A DNA stretch of 64,000 nt from Hymenobacter edaphi (lineage in GTDB: Bacteria; Bacteroidota; Bacteroidia; Cytophagales; Hymenobacteraceae), in contig NZ_QHKM01000007.1 of NCBI RefSeq assembly GCF_003258365.1, forward strand, positions 62,001 through 126,000, written 5' to 3'. The notes beneath the pieces are model-generated. The model was not told where the DNA came from. It did not search any database and worked only from the letters and a program-made list of their open reading frames with translations. This document shows, piece after piece, positions 41,373-51,300 of the stretch (position 1 is its first letter; each line of letters starts with the position of its first letter). A program made the position numbers and the translations under genes.

Positions 41373-44300
41373 TTACTGCTTCACCAGCTTCAGGCGCTGC
41401 GGCTGGCCGCCGAGGGTCAGTTGCAGGGTGTAGAGGCCGGCGGGCAGCGGCTGCAAGTCGCTCAGCGTCAGCTCCGAGGTACCGGCCGGGACTTCGATGG
41501 TGCGGGTGAGCACCACGCGGCCGCGGGCATCGAGCAGGCGCAGCGCGGTGGCGGGCTGGGCTGCGGGGCTGCTCAGGCGCAGGCGCACTTCCGCGCCGAA
41601 CGGGTTCGGGTAGGCGCTGAGCTGCGCGGCTTGCACCCGGCCGATCTGCACCGTGCGCGGGCCGAACAGGGCCGCGGTGCCGTCGAGGTCGAGCTGGCGC
41701 AGGCGGTAGTGGCGCAGGCCGGGCTGCCGGGCGTCGCGGTCAGTGAAGCTGTACTGGCGGCGGCCGGTGGAGGTGGGTGCAGCGGGCAGTACGGTGCCGA
41801 TGGTGCGGAACTGCTGCCCGTCGGTGGATACCTGCACTTCGTAGCGGAGCACGTCCAGCTCCTGGGCCGTTTCCCAGCGCACCAGCACCGTGCCGGCCGC
41901 CTGGGCCTGGGCCGTGAGCGACACCAGCGAAATGGGCAGCGGCCCGGCGCCCTCGGCCAGCGTCCAGATGGAGAAGTGGCTCAGGCCGCGCTGCTGCAGG
42001 GTATTGGTGCCGGCGTCGTGGCTCTGGTGATATTCCTGGTTCCAGGACGTGGCGTTGTTCGAGGAGCTGAACAGCGTCAGGCGGTTCTCGTTCAGGCCGT
42101 TCAGCTCCGCGTCGAGGTAGCGCAGCTCCAGGTCCACGTTCAGGCCCTGGTCCACCGTCGGGCGGATGTCGAAGGTGCGGCGGATGCTCAGGCGCATGGG
42201 GCCGTCCGGGCGGCTGTAATAGAAGCCGGTGCTGCGCAGCACGGTGGTCGGGCCCGGCAGGGTGCTGCCGTGGGGCGTCAGCGTCAGGCCCAGGCCGGCG
42301 CAGCTGCTGGCCACCTCGGCCGCGTTGAGGTTCAGCGTGGTACGGATGCGCCCGTCCACGTACGCCGTTTCCGACTCGCCCACGAGCTGGGCGCCGGGCT
42401 CCAGCGTCACCGGGTCGGTGCCGGCCGAGATGCGCCCGCTCACGAAGCGCAGCGTGCCACTCACGAAGATGTGGCCGGTGTGAATCAGTGCCGCGCCGTT
42501 GGTTTTGCTGATGGTCAGGTCCGTGAAGTACACCTCGCCGGTCAGCGGCTGGTTCACGTCGCCGTCGAACTGCACGGTGCCGCCCGTCAGCGCGCTGGTG
42601 TTGGCGGCCGAGTGCTGCCAGCTGCCCCACACCCGCAGCAGGCCGCCGCTCATCAGCAGCCCGCCGGTGCCGTCCACCGTCAGGTGGCGCACGGCCGCCG
42701 TGCCGCCAGCTATGCGCGGGCTGGGCCGCCCGCCGACGGCCGGAATCAGGGCGTCGGTGTGGGCGTCGGGCACGCAGTCGGTCCAGTTGCCGGCCTCAAA
42801 CCAGTCGTTGCTGACCGCGCCCGTCCAGGTGCTCAGGGTGCCGCCCAGGGTCAGCACCAGCTGGTCCTGGGCCGCGGCGCAGGCGCCGGCCGCGTCGCTG
42901 GTCAGCTTCAGCGTCACGGTGCCGGCCGTGCGGTCGGCCGCCGAGGGCTGGTAGGTGGCGTTCAGGGCCGCGGCATTGGGCGCGAAGGTGCCCGAGCCGG
43001 TCGTGGTCCAGGTGGCGCCGGTGGCCCCGCCGCCGAGGCTGCCGCTGAGCGTCAGGCTGCCGCCGCCGCACACCGTGGCCGTAGCCGGGCCCGCGTCCAC
43101 GGTAGCCGGCTGGTCGATGAGCACCTGCACCGCGGTGCGGGCACTTTCGCACTCCCCGCCGCTGCCGTTGGTCACCACGGCGGCCACGTAGTAGCTGCGG
43201 CTGCTGCTCACGTTCAGGATAAACGAAGAGCTGTTGGCCACCACCGTGCCGCCGGTGGGCGCGTCGTACCAGCGGGCGGCGGCCCCGCCGCTGAGCGTGG
43301 CCGAGAGGCCCACGTTGCCCGGGCCGCAGCGGCGCACCGGCGAGGCGGCGCTGACGACGCGCGGGGTGCCCACCGTCACGGCCACGGCCGCGGTGGTAGC
43401 CACGCGGCTCAGGCAGCGCGTCTGGGCCCGGAACCAGGTGCTGGCCGGCAGGGCCGGGGAGGTGTAGCTCAGGCCGGTGGCGCCCGCAATGTCGGTAAAG
43501 GTCACGTTGTCAGCGGACTGCTGCCACTGCACCTGCCCGTTGGCGGAGCCGGTCAGGGTGAGCTGCACGCTGGTGTTTTCGCACACGCCGGTGCTGCCGG
43601 GCGCAATGGCCCCGGCCGTGGGCGCCGCCACGCTGCGGGTAATGGCCGTGCCGAGCTGGTCGTTGGTGGCGTTGCCGTCGCCGCTGGCCGTGGCCGTGAG
43701 GGCAAAGGAGTAGGTGCCCAGGGCGCTCATGTCGAGGATACCGGCCGGCACATCCAGCGTGGCGCCCGCCGCCAGCGTGCCGGTGCTCAGCGTGCTGGTC
43801 AGGGTGCGGGTGCCACCGCCCGGCAGCGTCGCCACGGCCGTCACGCTGATGGGGTTCAGGCTGAGGTCGAGGAGGCTAGTACCGTCGTTTTTCACTGTCA
43901 GCAGCACCGGCTCAGCCGCGGAGAAGCAGCCGCCGACGGTTGGGGCGGCCAGGGCCACCGGGCGCACGTCGAGGCCGGCCCCGTTGCGCAGGTACACGTC
44001 GTCGAGGTGGAAGTCGTAGTCGGCGGCGTTGCCGACGGCGCCCGAATAGGCAAAGAAAGCCACGATGATTTCCTGCCCGGCGTAGGCGCTCAGGTCCACG
44101 TCGTAGAGGCCCAGCGTGCCGTTGTTGGGCGGCTGGTTGCTGGCATCGAAGGTGTACACGTGGGAGAAGCTTCCGCCGCAGTTCGTCGACACGCCCACGC
44201 GCACCACGTCGTCGGTGCCGGTCATGGCGGCGGGGTCGGCGGTCAGCGCGTTGTAGTCGGTGATGCCGGCGCGAAACGACAGCCGCGTGGTGGCCGTGGC

Positions 44301-47300
44301 CAGCAGGCGCGGGCCGATCAGGAAGGCGTAGCGGCCGCTGCTGTAGATGTTGACCTTCGCCGTTTCGGTGAAGGCGGCGCGCTGGGCCGCGGCGTTGCTG
44401 GTCCACCCGGAGCTGCCGGGCGTCGTGCCGTCGGTCGACTCAAACCAGCCGGGATACAGCGCCGGCAGGTTGTCGGCAAAGCCGGTGAAGGGCAGCTGCT
44501 GGGGCAGGGCGGCCACGCCGTTCTGGCGGCGCGTCTGCTGGGCCAGCGCGTCGTTGGCGGCCGTGCCGTCGCCGGGCAGCCGGGTGGTGGCGTCGAAGGT
44601 GTAGAGGCCGGCCGCCGTCAGGCTCAGCTGGCCCACCACCACGTCGGCGGTGCCGTTGGCCGGGATGGGGCCGGGCACGGTGGCCGTGAGGGTGGCCGTC
44701 ACGGGGCCGCCCACGGTCACCTGCACCGGCACGTTGCTCACCGGGCTGGCGCCGTAGTTCTGCACCCGCACGGTCACGTTTTCGGCGCCGGAGTAGCAGC
44801 CGGTGGCCAGCGGACCCAGCAGGGCCACCGCGCCCACGTCGGCCGTGAGCGTGCCGAGGAACAGGTCATCGAGCAGCAGGTCGTAGTCGGGCGCGTTGTC
44901 GACGGGCCCGTCGGTGGCTTTCAGGGCCACGATGATCTGCTGGCCGGCGTAGGCGTCGAGCGGCACGATGAAGTCGACGAAGCCGCCCCCGTTGGCGGGC
45001 ACGTTGCCGTTGGCGGCCGAGATGGTGAAAACCGGCGCGAACGAGTGGCCGCAGTCCGTCGACACCAGCACCTGCAGCGCGTCGTCGGTGCCGTTGGCCA
45101 TGCCGCCGGTGTTGTCGGGGGTGCTGGCGGGGCTGTTGTACTCCGCAATGGCGGCTTTGAAGCGCACCACCGTGCTGGCCGTGGGCACCACCTTCGGGCC
45201 CAGCAGCCACTCCTGGCGGTTGGTGGTGTAGAGGTTGATGCGGGCCACCGCGTTGCCGGGGAAAGCCGTGGTGGTGGCTTCCCACTGCGAAGCGCCCGGG
45301 GCCGCGGGCAGGCTGCCGCCGCTGGCTTCGGTCCAGTTTGGGAAAGTCGCCGTCAGATTGGCGCCGCTGAAGCCCGCGAAGCTCACGTCCTGGGGCAGGG
45401 CCGCCGTGGGCAGCACCGTGCGGGTGGGCGCGGGCAGCAGCGTGTTGTTGCCGGCCACCGCGTCGCCGGGCGTGCTCACGCTCACCTCGAAGGTATACAC
45501 GCCGGGCTGGGCCAGGGGCAGCGGGCCGGGCAGGCCCACCTGCCAGGGGCTGCCCACCGCCAGCGTGCCCGCGGTGAAGGTGTGGGTCAGCGTCTGCGTT
45601 ACCGGGCCGCTCACCTGCACCGTGACGGTGACGGGCTGGGCGGCCGAGAAGGTGAGGGGCGTCGAGCCGTTGTTGCGCAGCCGCACGGCTACGGGCTCGT
45701 CGGTGGGGCTGTAGCAGCTAGTGGCGGTGGGGTAGAGCAGGGCTTCCACGGCCAGGTCGAGGGCGGCCGGGCTGAACTCGTAGGCGCCCGCGTCGGGGGC
45801 GCTGCCGCGGGCCGTGCCGCCGAGGTCCGTTGCCACGGCGGCCAGCGGGGTGGCCTGGTTGTTGAGCAGCGTGTTGCTGGGCCGCAGCCCGGTGGCCGAC
45901 TCAAACAGCGGGTCTACGCTGAGCGAGTACAGGTCCTGGTTGACGGCCGGGCGCCAGTCCTCGATGCGGGCCTTGTCGGCCGTGCCGCTGGTGAGCTGCG
46001 GCGTGCCCGCGGCGCCCACGAAGCCGTTGCCGGTGGTGGCCACGAACAGGTCGTTGTAGTCCGACACCGAGCCCGCGCCGCCGAAGGGCGTGGCGACGGA
46101 GGCGTAGGGCGTCAGCCAGCAGTAGTGCTTACCCGGGCCGGCGCCGGTGAAGTTGGCCAGCACGTTGTTGCGGAAGTTGAGTTTGGCCGTGCTGCTGCCC
46201 GCCAGCTCGAAGCAGGTGTTCGAGGCATTGGGCGAGGCCGAGCCATCGATGCGCACCGAGTTGTGCCACACATTCGCCTCGTTGTTGATGCCGCCGCTGG
46301 TGCCCAGAAAAAAGCCCGTAACCAGGCGCGCAATGGTGGCCGGGCCGAGGTAGGGCGCGGCCGTCACGTCGGCAATGGCGTTGTTGTAGATGTTGAGAAT
46401 CTGGCCGTTGGCCTCGTAGCTGGTCACGTACAGGCCGAAGGAGGGCACGCTGTGGTTGTAGTACTGCCGGATGCCCGTCACCGCGTTGCCGTACACGTTG
46501 GAGGCGTCGTTGCCGGGGCCGGCCGCGGGCGCGCTGGTCAGGTTCGTGCCCTTGCCCGAGCAGTATTCCAGGTAGATGCCGTGGCCCGGGGCGCCGATGA
46601 CGCGCTGCACGCGGTTGTCGTGCACGCTCAGGCGGCGCACCATAAAGGTGCGGATGCCGTAGGCCGCGGCGGCGTTGTTGCCGATGGGCCCGCTCGCGTC
46701 GGCCGAGCCCAGGGTGCAGCCCCCGATTTCCAGGTCGTACTCCGGCCAGCTGGCGCCCATGCTCAGGGCCACGATGCCGCTCTGGGCCCGGGCAATGGTC
46801 AGATTCAGGTAGCGGTTGCCCTGGTTCAGGCCGGTGGCCGCGCTGGCCGAGGCGCTGCCCAGCTGCCCGTTCGACACCTGCACCACGCCGATGGAGTTGG
46901 TGGCCCCGCTCAGCGTGACGGCGGCGTTGCGGATGACGTTGTAGGCCGCCCCGTTGGTACCCGCGGCGCTGCGCACCCGGTAGCCGTAGGTGGCGCCGCC
47001 CGTCACGTCGAGCCCGTCGAAGGTTACGTAGTCGGCGCCGAGCAGATCGAGGCCGGCTTCGGCGCCGGCGGCGGTCTGCAGCACCGGGTTGGGGCCCGCG
47101 CCGGTGCGCATAAAAGTGATGCGCCGGGTGCTGGTGCCCGAAGCGGTGAGGGCCGGCGGGGTTTCGCTCAGCGTCAGCCCGGCAGCCAGTTCAAAGGTGG
47201 TCGGCCCGGCCACGCCGTTGGCGTTCAGCGCGTTGATGGCCGCCGTCAGGCTGCGGAAGTTGCCGGCGCTGGCCGCCTCGGCGGGCCGGATGGTGTAGGT

Positions 47301-47969
47301 GCCGCTCAGGCCGGTGGGCACCTGGCTGGTCAGCAGCACGTTGTCGATGGCCGCCGGGGGCTGGCTGCCGCCGCTGCCGTCGTTGGTCCAGGTGAAGAGC
47401 AGCCGCTGGCTGGTGCCGGCCAGGCTGGCGGGCAGGTTCAAGTCGGCCGTGGTGTAGGTGCTCTGGGTGTGCAGGTTGGGGAGCAGCAGCGTCACGCCGG
47501 CGCCAGCAGGCAGGGTACCGGCCACGGGTACGAAGGTGGTCGGGGCCAGGTACACGCGCAGGTGGTCGTAGATGCCCTCGCCCATGCCGCGCCAGTCGAA
47601 GGAAAGACGGATGGCCGTTTCGCCGGCCGGGAAGGCCACGTCGCGGTACAGGTGCACCACTGCTGCGGCGCCGGTGGTGTAGGCGTGGGGCAGCGTAGCG
47701 GGGTTGTTGCTGAGGTAGGCCGCGCCGGTGCCGCCGGCCGAGGGCCCGTTGGTGGCGCCGGCGCCGGCCACCCAGCGGTTGGTCAGGCCGCCGTTGACGG
47801 CCACAAACGAGCCGAACGAGCCACCCTCGAACGACTCGTTGACGAGCGAAGTCTGGGCCGTGGCCAGCTGCGCCCAGAAGGCGGCCAGCAGCGCGAGCAG
47901 GCCGCGCCGCGCCAGCAGGGGGCGCCCGGCGCCGGGGGGCCGCGCCGAACGCGGGAATAAGTGTTTCAT
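41373..47969 (-). CDS. Large multidomain T9SS-secreted adhesin-like protein (2,198 aa)
   Basis: A 2,198-aa secreted protein. ATG 47969 starts a long, basic signal peptide (MKHLFPRSARPPGAG..., cleavage near ATAQ, residue 39). Next come a choice-of-anchor J / MAM-like jellyroll (FEGGSFGSFVAVNGG), a parallel beta-helix region of several hundred residues (GISRQYYNH-type turns, VYGNAVTGI, IYNNAIADV), repeated CARDB/Ig-like and jellyroll modules (GCYSGAENVTVRVQNYG, FSHVYTFDASN), an Ig-like segment with CENTSVQLTLTG, two glycan-binding-like beta modules and a fibronectin-like region. The end is a T9SS type A sorting domain (SAYPNPFGAEVRLRL to LKLVKQ). A surface adhesin is the best guess. The opposite strand is also open for 2,203 codons, a composition effect. 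Confidence 0.85.
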   Translation of the reverse strand: MKHLFPRSARPPGAGRPLLARRGLLALLAAFWAQLATAQTSLVNESFEGGSFGSFVAVNGGLTNRWVAGAGATNGPSAGGTGAAYLSNNPATLPHAYTTGAAAVVHLYRDVAFPAGETAIRLSFDWRGMGEGIYDHLRVYLAPTTFVPVAGTLPAGAGVTLLLPNLHTQSTYTTADLNLPASLAGTSQRLLFTWTNDGSGGSQPPAAIDNVLLTSQVPTGLSGTYTIRPAEAASAGNFRSLTAAINALNANGVAGPTTFELAAGLTLSETPPALTASGTSTRRITFMRTGAGPNPVLQTAAGAEAGLDLLGADYVTFDGLDVTGGATYGYRVRSAAGTNGAAYNVIRNAAVTLSGATNSIGVVQVSNGQLGSASASAATGLNQGNRYLNLTIARAQSGIVALSMGASWPEYDLEIGGCTLGSADASGPIGNNAAAAYGIRTFMVRRLSVHDNRVQRVIGAPGHGIYLEYCSGKGTNLTSAPAAGPGNDASNVYGNAVTGIRQYYNHSVPSFGLYVTSYEANGQILNIYNNAIADVTAAPYLGPATIARLVTGFFLGTSGGINNEANVWHNSVRIDGSASPNASNTCFELAGSSTAKLNFRNNVLANFTGAGPGKHYCWLTPYASVATPFGGAGSVSDYNDLFVATTGNGFVGAAGTPQLTSGTADKARIEDWRPAVNQDLYSLSVDPLFESATGLRPSNTLLNNQATPLAAVATDLGGTARGSAPDAGAYEFSPAALDLAVEALLYPTATSCYSPTDEPVAVRLRNNGSTPLTFSAAQPVTVTVQVSGPVTQTLTHTFTAGTLAVGSPWQVGLPGPLPLAQPGVYTFEVSVSTPGDAVAGNNTLLPAPTRTVLPTAALPQDVSFAGFSGANLTATFPNWTEASGGSLPAAPGASQWEATTTAFPGNAVARINLYTTNRQEWLLGPKVVPTASTVVRFKAAIAEYNSPASTPDNTGGMANGTDDALQVLVSTDCGHSFAPVFTISAANGNVPANGGGFVDFIVPLDAYAGQQIIVALKATDGPVDNAPDYDLLLDDLFLGTLTADVGAVALLGPLATGCYSGAENVTVRVQNYGASPVSNVPVQVTVGGPVTATLTATVPGPIPANGTADVVVGQLSLTAAGLYTFDATTRLPGDGTAANDALAQQTRRQNGVAALPQQLPFTGFADNLPALYPGWFESTDGTTPGSSGWTSNAAAQRAAFTETAKVNIYSSGRYAFLIGPRLLATATTRLSFRAGITDYNALTADPAAMTGTDDVVRVGVSTNCGGSFSHVYTFDASNQPPNNGTLGLYDVDLSAYAGQEIIVAFFAYSGAVGNAADYDFHLDDVYLRNGAGLDVRPVALAAPTVGGCFSAAEPVLLTVKNDGTSLLDLSLNPISVTAVATLPGGGTRTLTSTLSTGTLAAGATLDVPAGILDMSALGTYSFALTATASGDGNATNDQLGTAITRSVAAPTAGAIAPGSTGVCENTSVQLTLTGSANGQVQWQQSADNVTFTDIAGATGLSYTSPALPASTWFRAQTRCLSRVATTAAVAVTVGTPRVVSAASPVRRCGPGNVGLSATLSGGAAARWYDAPTGGTVVANSSSFILNVSSSRSYYVAAVVTNGSGGECESARTAVQVLIDQPATVDAGPATATVCGGGSLTLSGSLGGGATGATWTTTGSGTFAPNAAALNATYQPSAADRTAGTVTLKLTSDAAGACAAAQDQLVLTLGGTLSTWTGAVSNDWFEAGNWTDCVPDAHTDALIPAVGGRPSPRIAGGTAAVRHLTVDGTGGLLMSGGLLRVWGSWQHSAANTSALTGGTVQFDGDVNQPLTGEVYFTDLTISKTNGAALIHTGHIFVSGTLRFVSGRISAGTDPVTLEPGAQLVGESETAYVDGRIRTTLNLNAAEVASSCAGLGLTLTPHGSTLPGPTTVLRSTGFYYSRPDGPMRLSIRRTFDIRPTVDQGLNVDLELRYLDAELNGLNENRLTLFSSSNNATSWNQEYHQSHDAGTNTLQQRGLSHFSIWTLAEGAGPLPISLVSLTAQAQAAGTVLVRWETAQELDVLRYEVQVSTDGQQFRTIGTVLPAAPTSTGRRQYSFTDRDARQPGLRHYRLRQLDLDGTAALFGPRTVQIGRVQAAQLSAYPNPFGAEVRLRLSSPAAQPATALRLLDARGRVVLTRTIEVPAGTSELTLSDLQPLPAGLYTLQLTLGGQPQRLKLVKQ
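41646..41720. repeat. 75-bp near-identical patch shared by the two giant adhesin genes (copy 1)
   Basis: These 75 bp match 48633-48707 with a single substitution and encode the same 25 residues in both proteins (GLRHYRLRQLDLDG... PRTVQ), just before the sorting domain. Flanking sequence diverges at once. It suggests recent gene conversion or recombination between the C-terminal modules. Confidence 0.85.
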
Positions 47970-48359
47970 AGCGGGGTAGGAAAAGGGAACGGAAAGGGCA
48001 ACACCGCCCCACCCGGGCCCGCAGGCCCGGTTCGAACGGAGAAAAAGCAAGGGGAAGCGGGGCCGCCGCGGCTGCCGGAGCCCGCGCCGCGGACGGCCGC
48101 TGACTAGTGCCCGGAGCCCGCGCCAGCCGACCGCAGCAAAAGTAGAAGGGCCCAGAGGCGGCGCTTATCACATGAGGATGTGCCCGGTGCCTCACACGAT
48201 AATGTGGTGCGCCGCACGGCCCGGTGGCTTATGAGGGCGGCGGGCCCGGGCGGGCGGGGCCCCGGTTGTGCGGGCTGCCCCGCGCTGCCAGGGACTCCGC
48301 ACGCAAAAAAGCCCCGCCGGCAGAACCGGCGGGGCTTTGGGCAGAAGAAGGCGGCGCGC
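47970..48359. promoter_or_regulatory. Intergenic region between the two giant adhesin genes
   Basis: This 390-bp stretch separates two minus-strand genes. Its right part holds the terminator of the 3,679-aa gene (48305-48340). The remainder, 47970-48304, should contain the promoter and leader of the 2,198-aa gene, including an AT-richer patch at about 48165-48215; no promoter motif was fixed and no gene is seen. Confidence 0.5.
48305..48340 (-). terminator. Terminator of the 3,679-aa adhesin gene
   Basis: A 13-bp perfect stem (aaagccccgccgg 48308-48320, ccggcggggcttt 48326-48338) has a 5-nt loop and, on the minus strand, continues into a run of six T. It lies 20 bp past the stop codon at 48360. 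Confidence 0.9.
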
Positions 48360-51300
48360 TTACTGCTTCACCAGGCGCACCGTGCCGGTCTGACCGGCCG
48401 AGGTCAGGCGCAGCAGGTAGGCGCCGGCGGGCAGCTGCTCGCTCAGGTGCAGCGACAGGCGCTGGGCGCCGGCCCGCAGGTCGGCGGTCTGGCGCAGCAC
48501 CACCCGGCCCACGGCATCCAGCAGCACCAGCTCGGTGGCGCCGGCGGCCGGGCTCAGCACTTCCAGCGTCAGCTCCTGGCCCGACAGAGGGTTGGGCCAG
48601 GCGGCCAGGGCCAGCTTGATTACCTGCTCAAACTGCACCGTGCGCGGGCCGAACAGGGCCGCGGTGCCGTCGAGGTCGAGCTGGCGCAGGCGGTAGTGAC
48701 GCAGGCCCTGCTTGCCGGCCTCACGGTCCACAAAGCGGTAGTGGCGGGCCGAAGTCGAGGTCGACGTTTCGCTGGCCACAAAGCCCAGCGGACGGAACGA
48801 GTGGCCGTCCAGCGACACCTGCACCTCGAAGCCGCGGTTGTTTTTCTCCTGGGCGGTGGTCCAGGTCAGCACGGCGTCGGTGCCCTGGCGCTGGGCGGTG
48901 AAGGCCGCCAGGCTCACCGGCAGGGGCACGGCGGCGTCGCCGAGCGTCCAGAGCGAGAGGTGGTTCAGGCCGTTCAGCGTCACGGTGTTGGCGGCGGCGT
49001 CGCGGCTGGTGTAGCCCTCCTGGCGCCAGCCGCCGGGCACGCCGGCGTTGCTGAACAGCGTCAGGCTGCCCTCCCCGATGCCCTGCAGCTCGAAGGCCGA
49101 ATCCCCGTAGCCGAACACCATGTCCACGTTCAGGTTGGTGTCGACGGCGGGCTCGATGTTGAACTGGCGCCGGATGCTGGTGCTGCCGGCCATGCCGTAC
49201 ATCGGCCGGCCGGTCATGCGCGTGACGGTGGTGGCCCCGGGCAGGCTGGCGCCGCCGGTGGTGTGCGCCGTCAGCGTCAGGCCCAGGCCGCCGAAGGTGC
49301 TGCTGGCGCCATCGGTGCCCAGCGGGGCGCTGGTTACCACGTTGCCGAGCACAAAGCTGCTGGCCGTTTCCGAGAGCGTGCCCGTCAGGTTCACCTGGTG
49401 GGTGGTGCTCAGCACGTAGGTTTTCAGAATGCCGCTGCTCATCGTCAGCGCGCCGGTCACCGTCGGGTTGGCGGCCACGTGCAGCGTGTCGGCGGTTTTG
49501 GCCACGGTCAGGTTGGCGAAGCCAACGGCCTCGGTAAGCTGCTGGGCACCCGCGCCCACGAAGGCTACGGTGCCGCCCGTCAGCGCCGAGCTGGGGCCGG
49601 GGCCGGTGCGCGTCCAGTCCTGGTACACGCTGAGCGTGCCGTCGGTCATGGTGAGCTGGCCGTTGTCGCTGAAGCGCACGGAGCGCACCGCCGCCGTGCC
49701 GCCGCCAATGGCCGGGTAGCGCCCCGAGGCCACGGTGGGTACGAGGGCGTCGGTCAGGTTGCTCGGCACGCAGGCCGACCAGTTGCGGCCGTCAAACCAG
49801 TCGGTCGACTGCGTGCCGGTCCAGGTGGTCTGGTCGGTTACCGTCACCGTCACCGGTTTCGAGGAGGCGCAGTTGATGGCCGCGTAGTTGGCCGTCACCG
49901 TGTAGGTGGTCGTGGCGGAGGGCGTGGCCGTTACCGAGGAACCGGTGGTGGCCGAGAGGCCGCTGGCCGGCGTCCAGGTGAAGGTGGCGTCTTCGAGGCT
50001 GGGCCCGGCTACGCTCACGTTGTCGATGGCCCAGCTGAAGCCGTAGCTGGTTTCGTAACTGAAGCGGATGCGCACGTCGGTTTGGCCCAGCGCCGCCGCC
50101 GGCAGCGGCAGCGCCGCCGTAGCGCCCGTGGTAGCCGAGCCCACGCTGGCCCCCGTCGCCTCGTAATCGGCCAACACCGCCCAGGCGCCGCCGTTGACGG
50201 AGTACTCGACCTGCGCCGTCACATCGGTGCTGTAGTAGTAATAAAAGTGCTGGAAGCTCAGGGTGGCCCCCGTAAAGCCCAGCGTGCTGAAGGAGGGCGA
50301 GGTAAGCGTGGTGATGGTGGAGTTTACCCCGCCGGTGCTGCTGCCGTATTTGTCGCTGTCGGCCACGTAGTAGTGCCCGGCGGCGTTGCCGTCGGGGCCG
50401 TTGTAGGCCGTGCCGTTGGCCGGCGTGCCGCTGCCGCCCAGCTTGTAGCCGGCCGTCACCAGGGAGAAGCCCGACAGCGGCTGGCTCCCGGTACTGGTGG
50501 CGGTGAATGCGTTGGTCGCGCCCTCAAAGGTTTCCGCGAAGATGACCTTGTTGGGATTCAGGTACTGCGGAGCCGAGGCCGTGAGCGTGGCGCTGCCGCC
50601 GGGGCACACCGTCGCGTTGGCCGATACCGTCAGCGCCGGGTTGGTGCTGATGATGGTCACGCCCGCCAGCGCGTCGTTGGAGCTGGTCTGGTCGCCGGCG
50701 TAGCTCAGCGAGGGCACCAGCGTGTAGCTGCCGCCGAAGGTCATATCGAAGGCGGTGCTGACGGTGTAGGCCGCCGCCGTGCCGGCCAGCAGCGTGCCGC
50801 TGGTTACGGTCAGCGAGAGGCTGGGCAGCGGGCCGGCGGGGCCGGTCACGGCCACGGTCAGCGTCAGCGGGTTGGCGGGGCTCAGGGTCAGGTCGCAGCC
50901 GTTGTTGCGCACCACCACCGTTACCGTTTCGGTGGTAGTGCGGCAGCTGCTGCCGGCGGCCGGCGCCGTCAGGGCCTGCAGGCGCAGGTCGGTGCTCACC
51001 GTCGAGCCGAACTCGTAGGCCCCGAGGTCGGGCGTGCTGCTGCGCGGGGCGGCGGCGTAGTCTTCGCTGATGCCCGTGCCCACAAAGCCCGTGTTGTCGA
51101 GCGCGCAGGCGTTGGGAACCAGGGTGCTGCCCACAAACAGCGGGTCCGCGTTTTTCGAGCTGGCTTCCTGGCCGGTAGCCGTTTGCAGCGCCGGCAGCGT
51201 GGTGGTGCTGGTGCCCGCGAAGGCGCCGCTGCCCACCGAGGCCAGCAGGGCATTGGCCCCGTCGGTGTACAGGTCGTTGTGGCTCGAAGCGAGGTTGGTG

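Noticed and set aside
41349-47960. Plus-strand open frame of 2,203 codons opposite the 2,198-aa adhesin gene
   Set aside because: Translation is rich in Gly, Arg, Ala, His and Val with no domain, signal peptide or family motif. It mirrors the codon positions of the real gene, as expected in high-GC coding DNA.
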